NCBI GenBank assembly: GCA_017483735.1
Contig: JAFUVF010000063.1
Span: 1-49,896, forward strand
Direction: 5' to 3'
DNA from: Lachnospiraceae bacterium
Lineage (GTDB): Bacteria > Bacillota > Clostridia > Lachnospirales > Lachnospiraceae
Length of the DNA stretch: 49,896 nt
In this document: piece by piece, positions 46,197-49,896 of the stretch
How positions within the stretch are numbered: the stretch's first letter is position 1
Layout: each line of letters starts with the position of its first letter
The notes under the pieces: model-generated
Databases searched by the model: none
What the model was told of the DNA's origin: nothing
Seen by the model: only the letters and a program-made list of their open reading frames with translations
Made by a program: the position numbers and the translations under genes

Positions 46197-47228
46197 ATGG
46201 CAAAAGTAATTACTATGGGTGAGATAATGCTCAGACTTTCCACCCCCAATCATGAGAAGTTCATTCAGGCAGACGAGTTCGACGTAAACTATGGCGGAGG
46301 AGAGGCAAACGTGGCTGTATCCCTCGCAAATTACGGTCATGATGCTGAGTTCGTTACCGCAGTTCCCGACAACGAAATCGGCGAGTGTGCAGTAGCAGCG
46401 CTCAGAAAGTACAATGTTGAGACCAAGCATATCGCACGCACCGGCGAGAGATTAGGTATCTACTACCTCGAGAGCGGCTCTGCAATGAGACCCTCCAAGG
46501 TTGTTTACGACAGAGCTCATTCCTCCATCTCCACAGCTACCGAGAAGGATTTCAATTTCGATGAGATTTTTGAGGGCGCTGACTGGTTCCACTTTACCGG
46601 AATTACTCCCGCTGTTTCCGATGCTGCCGCAGAGCTTACAGAGAAGGCTCTTATCGCTGCAAAGAAGCACAATGTAAAGGTTTCCGTAGACCTTAACTTC
46701 CGTAAGAAGCTCTGGAGCTCCGAGAAGGCACAGAAGGTTATGAAGAACCTTATGAAGTATGTGGATGTATGTATCGGAAACGAGGAGGACGCAGAGCTTG
46801 TATTAGGCTATAAGCCCGGTAAGACCGACGTTACAAGCGGTGAGCTCGAGCTTGCAGGCTACAAGTCAATCTTTGAGCAGATGGTTGCTGACTACAACTT
46901 TGAGTATTGCATCTCATCCCTCAGAGTAAGCCATTCCGCTTCTGACAACGGCTGGTCTGCATGCATTTATTCAAGAGATACCAAGGAGTTCTATCACTCC
47001 AAGGAGTACAGCATCCGTCCCATCGTTGACCGTGTAGGTGGCGGCGATTCCTTCGCAGGCGGCGTGATCTGCGGTCTTGTAGACGGAAAGAACTTCAAGG
47101 ACGCTCTCGAGTATGGCGTTGCAGCTTCCGCATTGAAGCACACCATCCCCGGAGACTTCAACCTTGTATCCAGAAAAGAGGTTGAGACCCTTGCAGGCGG
47201 AGATGCTTCCGGAAGAGTTCAGAGATAA
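46197..47228 (+). CDS. kdgK: 2-keto-3-deoxygluconate kinase (PfkB family)
   Basis: Phosphorylates KDG with ATP to give KDPG, the substrate of the preceding aldolase. The 343 residues have the PfkB N-terminal GGGEANVAVSLA and the C-terminal anion-hole motif RVGGGDSFAGG with the catalytic Asp near 283. GAAAGGAAT precedes the ATG. Last gene of the operon, followed by a terminator. Codons here are unusually rich in C-ending forms, as expected for a highly expressed gene. Confidence 0.93.
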   Translation: MAKVITMGEIMLRLSTPNHEKFIQADEFDVNYGGGEANVAVSLANYGHDAEFVTAVPDNEIGECAVAALRKYNVETKHIARTGERLGIYYLESGSAMRPSKVVYDRAHSSISTATEKDFNFDEIFEGADWFHFTGITPAVSDAAAELTEKALIAAKKHNVKVSVDLNFRKKLWSSEKAQKVMKNLMKYVDVCIGNEEDAELVLGYKPGKTDVTSGELELAGYKSIFEQMVADYNFEYCISSLRVSHSASDNGWSACIYSRDTKEFYHSKEYSIRPIVDRVGGGDSFAGGVICGLVDGKNFKDALEYGVAASALKHTIPGDFNLVSRKEVETLAGGDASGRVQR

Positions 47229-47256
47229 TGAAAGCATATAAGCTGTAGATAATATG

Positions 47257-47306
47257 AATGGGGCGGTCAAATGGCATAAGTCATTTTTGGCTGCCCCATT
47301 TTTTTT
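47257..47306 (+). terminator. Rho-independent terminator of the uronate operon
   Basis: AATGGGGC pairs with GCCCCATT, extended inward by GGTCAAA/TTTGGCT with one wobble, followed by eight T. It closes the operon after kdgK. Confidence 0.9.
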
Positions 47307-47344
47307 AAAACAGGGGTTTGAAAAAGGAAACGGAGGATTTGGAA

Positions 47345-47983
47345 ATGGATGAGAACAGAAGAGTAAGAAACAGACTGCTTTCGGAGAAAGTAATAAAGGC
47401 GTTGGAGCAAAGACAGATAAGCGCATATTATGCGGAAGATAAGGAGGAGGCACTCAAGAAGGCGTTAGAGCTCATTCCCGAGGGCGCAAGCATAGGCTGG
47501 GGAGGCTCCATGTCCGTAAACGAAATAGGGCTTAAGGATGCGGTCATAGACGGAAATTATAATGTGCTTAACAGGGAGGCCGCCAAAACGCCCGAGGAGA
47601 GGCGTGAGATAGAATTAAAGACCTTCGGCTGCGATTATTTCCTCACAAGCTCAAATGCCGTGACAGAGGACGGCGTGCTTGTAAATTTGGATGGAAATGC
47701 AAACAGGGTGGCATGCATTACCTACGGTCCGTCCCATGTGCTTATGATAGTCGGAATGAATAAGATTGTGAAGGATGTGGATGCAGCGGTATCGAGAGTC
47801 AGAAATGAGGCGGCGCCCATAAATGCACAGCGCTTCCCGCTAAAGACGCCCTGCCATGTCACAGGCGCCTGCGGAAACTGCAAAATGCCGGATACGATAT
47901 GCTGTCAGATGCTTATAACAAGGTATGAGAAGCACCCGGGGAGGCTTCATATCATACTTGTAAATGATGACTTGGGATTTTGA
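47345..47983 (+). CDS. LUD-domain (lactate utilisation-like) protein
   Basis: A 212-residue protein of the LUD family (PF02589-like), related to LutC/YkgG. The core has GASIGWGGSMSVNEIGL and FLTSSNAVTEDGVLVN. The C terminus has a Cys cluster (CHVTGACGNCKMPDTICC) that could bind an Fe-S cluster. The start is ATG at 47345 with CGGAGG in front rather than the TTG at 47318. It lies 38 bp after the terminator with no clear promoter. Substrate unknown. Confidence 0.88.
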   Translation: MDENRRVRNRLLSEKVIKALEQRQISAYYAEDKEEALKKALELIPEGASIGWGGSMSVNEIGLKDAVIDGNYNVLNREAAKTPEERREIELKTFGCDYFLTSSNAVTEDGVLVNLDGNANRVACITYGPSHVLMIVGMNKIVKDVDAAVSRVRNEAAPINAQRFPLKTPCHVTGACGNCKMPDTICCQMLITRYEKHPGRLHIILVNDDLGF

Positions 47984-48022
47984 TGCTTTGACATATTTTC
48001 TTATGAGAGGGAGAAGAGGAAA

Positions 48023-49896
48023 ATGGACTTGATAGGAATCATACAGCTTTTTGGGGGAGTGGGCTTATTCTTATACGGAATGAGCCTTATGGGAAGCTCC
48101 CTTGAAAGGCTTGCAGGCTCGAAGCTCGAAGGAATACTGGGAAGACTTACAACGAGCAGGAACAAAAGCGTGGGACTCATGAAGGGCTTCGGACTCGGAA
48201 CGGGAGTGACCGTCGTCATACAGAGCTCCGCAGCGACTACAATGATGCTCATAGGCTTCGTAAACGCAGGGATTATGAAATTCGAGCAGTCAATTCCCGT
48301 GGTATTCGGAGCGAATGTGGGAAGCACCGTCACGGCGCAGATATTAAGGCTCGGAGATATAGCCTCCGACAATCCCGTATTGCAGCTTTTGAAGCCCTCG
48401 GTGTTCGCACCGATTCTGGTGGCTGTAGGGGCTGTAATATTTCTTTTTACAAAGAAGAAAAAGACTAAAGCCGTAGCGAGCCTTCTGATAGGTCTGGGCA
48501 CCCTCTTCTATGGCATGACCTCAATGGAGGAGGTTTTTGAGCCCTTAAGGGAGAGTGACAGCTTCAAGCGCCTCTTTACATCCTTCGAAAATCCGCTTAT
48601 CGGAATAATTATAGGTCTCGTTGTGACTGCAATAATCCAGAGCTCCAGCGCTTCTGTGGGTATATTGCAGGCACTCTCGGCAACGGGAAGCATATCTTAC
48701 GGAATCGCAATACCCATCATAATCGGACAGAACTTAGGCAAATGTATGACCGTGCTCTTGGGCGGGATAGGCGCCAACAAAAAGGCGAAAAAGGTTTCCC
48801 TGAGCTATCTTTTGTTTAATATATTCGGAGCGCTGTTCTTCGTATTCATAATATACGGCGCACATTATACCCTGGGGCTTTCCTTTATGGAAAAAAGAGT
48901 AAATATGGGAAATGTGGCTAATATACACCTTCTCTTTAATCTGCTGACAGGGATAATGCTGCTCCCATTTTCCGACAAGATGGCGGAGATTTCGTCGAAG
49001 CTTGTAAGGGACGAGGGAGAGGATGAGATATACTCGGAGCTTGACAGGCTTGATGAGAGACTTTTGCAGACACCCGTGGTTGCGGTGGCACAATGTAAGG
49101 AGGTGCTCACAAAAATGTTTGAGACCGCCATCGAGAGCTACAAGACTGCCGTGGAGCTTGTGTCGGAGTACAGCGATGAGACATTCTCGAAGCTCCTTGA
49201 AAATGAAAACTTCATAGACCGGTGTGAGACAGTGCTTTCCGGCTATATAATACGCATAGACAGAACCAAGCTCGATACCTATGACAAAAGAACCGTGACC
49301 GAGATATTGAATTCCATAGGGGATATAGAGAGAATAGGGGATCATATAATCACGATTGCATATGCGGCAATGCAGAAGGATGAGGAAAAAATAGAATTTA
49401 CGAATGCGGGCGCAAGGGAGCTTAGAAGCATAGGACATGCGGTGGATTATTCCCTCGAACAGTCCTACAGGGCATATATGGAGGCTGATTACAATGCCGC
49501 AGTAAGAACGGAGATAATAGAGGGAGTTGTGGAGGAGCTTAGAGATATAATTAAGCAGAATCATCTTTTGAGACTCCAGAGCGGAACCTGCAGTACCACA
49601 GGCGGCGCAATACTCATAGATATGATAGCCGCAGGGGAGAGGATATCCGCCTACGCCGCAAACGTGGCCCAGCACGTCGCAAAGAGCATCAGGGATGATA
49701 ATTTTGACGAGATGCACGGAAAGCTTGCAGATACGGACAGCGATGAATATAAGGCGCTGTACGCTCATTACAGACAGGAGTATATTGATGCGCTCACTGC
49801 GGAAGAAGAAGCTATGGCTGTGACAGTGGCAGAGGAGGAAACTGTCGAAAGTTATGTAAACCAAGACAAGAAGAATAAGAAAAAGGATAAGGAAAA
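48023..49896 (+). CDS. Na/Pi cotransporter family protein, C-terminally truncated by the window
   Basis: The frame stays open to the last base, so only the first 624 residues are seen. The membrane part has the duplicated Na/Pi core motifs: VIQSSAATTMM (about residue 65) and IIQSSSASVGIL, each in a GANVGST/GQNLGK context. From about residue 340 a PhoU-like helical domain follows (SIGDIERIGDHIITIA), then an acidic and lysine-rich end (NQDKKNKKKDKE). Expected role: sodium-coupled phosphate import or its regulation. AAGAGGA precedes the ATG. Confidence 0.9.
   Translation, partial: MDLIGIIQLFGGVGLFLYGMSLMGSSLERLAGSKLEGILGRLTTSRNKSVGLMKGFGLGTGVTVVIQSSAATTMMLIGFVNAGIMKFEQSIPVVFGANVGSTVTAQILRLGDIASDNPVLQLLKPSVFAPILVAVGAVIFLFTKKKKTKAVASLLIGLGTLFYGMTSMEEVFEPLRESDSFKRLFTSFENPLIGIIIGLVVTAIIQSSSASVGILQALSATGSISYGIAIPIIIGQNLGKCMTVLLGGIGANKKAKKVSLSYLLFNIFGALFFVFIIYGAHYTLGLSFMEKRVNMGNVANIHLLFNLLTGIMLLPFSDKMAEISSKLVRDEGEDEIYSELDRLDERLLQTPVVAVAQCKEVLTKMFETAIESYKTAVELVSEYSDETFSKLLENENFIDRCETVLSGYIIRIDRTKLDTYDKRTVTEILNSIGDIERIGDHIITIAYAAMQKDEEKIEFTNAGARELRSIGHAVDYSLEQSYRAYMEADYNAAVRTEIIEGVVEELRDIIKQNHLLRLQSGTCSTTGGAILIDMIAAGERISAYAANVAQHVAKSIRDDNFDEMHGKLADTDSDEYKALYAHYRQEYIDALTAEEEAMAVTVAEEETVESYVNQDKKNKKKDKE

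Noticed and set aside
48734..49864. 376-codon open frame on the - strand
   Set aside because: Opposite the Na/Pi cotransporter frame, which has family motifs and runs through to the window end; the antisense product is rich in His, Cys and Tyr without a pattern.

Overview
The window looks like a chromosomal segment of a low-to-moderate GC, Gram-positive anaerobe of the Clostridia, most likely a Lachnospiraceae relative able to use pectin or other uronates. Reasons: a dgt-dnaG-sigA-trmK housekeeping order, a bacterial class A-type RNase P RNA, a YlmH S4 protein, AGGAGG-like ribosome binding sites, ferredoxin-type and LUD proteins, and a kduI/kduD/eda/kdgK cluster. The genus is an inference. 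Almost all genes lie on the + strand; only two GGDEF genes and a two-gene cobalamin pair lie on the - strand. No tRNA, CRISPR array or insertion sequence was recognised.

Layout. 1-8.7 kb: a type I restriction HsdR subunit, then a run of Fe-S aldo/keto reductase, metallo-beta-lactamase-fold protein, RecD2 helicase, membrane-anchored ferritin-like protein and a hexapeptide acetyltransferase, ending in the decayed remnant of an ElaA-type acetyltransferase and a terminator. 8.8-17.8 kb: dgt, dnaG, rpoD (sigA), trmK, a TGS-type nucleoside kinase, a membrane glycosyltransferase-like protein, a histidine phosphatase and rnpB. 17.8-22.4 kb: a lipoprotein trypsin-like protease, two adjacent CobW-type GTPases (one with a 33-histidine tract, one fused to a YcgQ/TIGR03943-like domain), YlmH and a CmpB-type membrane protein. 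22.4-29.2 kb: GGDEF protein, an OmpR-type two-component system, cobA/btuR and cbiC, and citrate synthase. 29.2-37.1 kb: a chemoreceptor with a textbook sigma-A promoter, followed 16 bp later by the F-type ATP synthase genes. 37.1-42.4 kb: a heterodimeric ABC exporter and a second GGDEF protein. 42.5-47.3 kb: the uronate catabolic operon. 47.3 kb to the end: a LUD protein and a truncated Na/Pi cotransporter.

The most striking feature is the ATP synthase operon. It has atpB, E, F, A, G, D and C but no separate delta gene (atpH). Instead the alpha subunit carries about 95 extra N-terminal residues that read like the C-terminal, b-binding half of delta (OSCP). The N-terminal half of delta, which normally docks on alpha, is absent, so a normally non-covalent joint of the stator seems to have been replaced by a fusion. 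The operon also appears to be transcribed from the chemoreceptor promoter and has a long hairpin between atpD and atpC.

The uronate operon (kduI, a 47-residue ORF, an SDR dehydrogenase, an RpiB/DhuI-like isomerase, a KDPG aldolase fused to a VOC-like domain, and KDG kinase) would take 5-keto-4-deoxyuronate from pectin lyase products to pyruvate and glyceraldehyde-3-phosphate.
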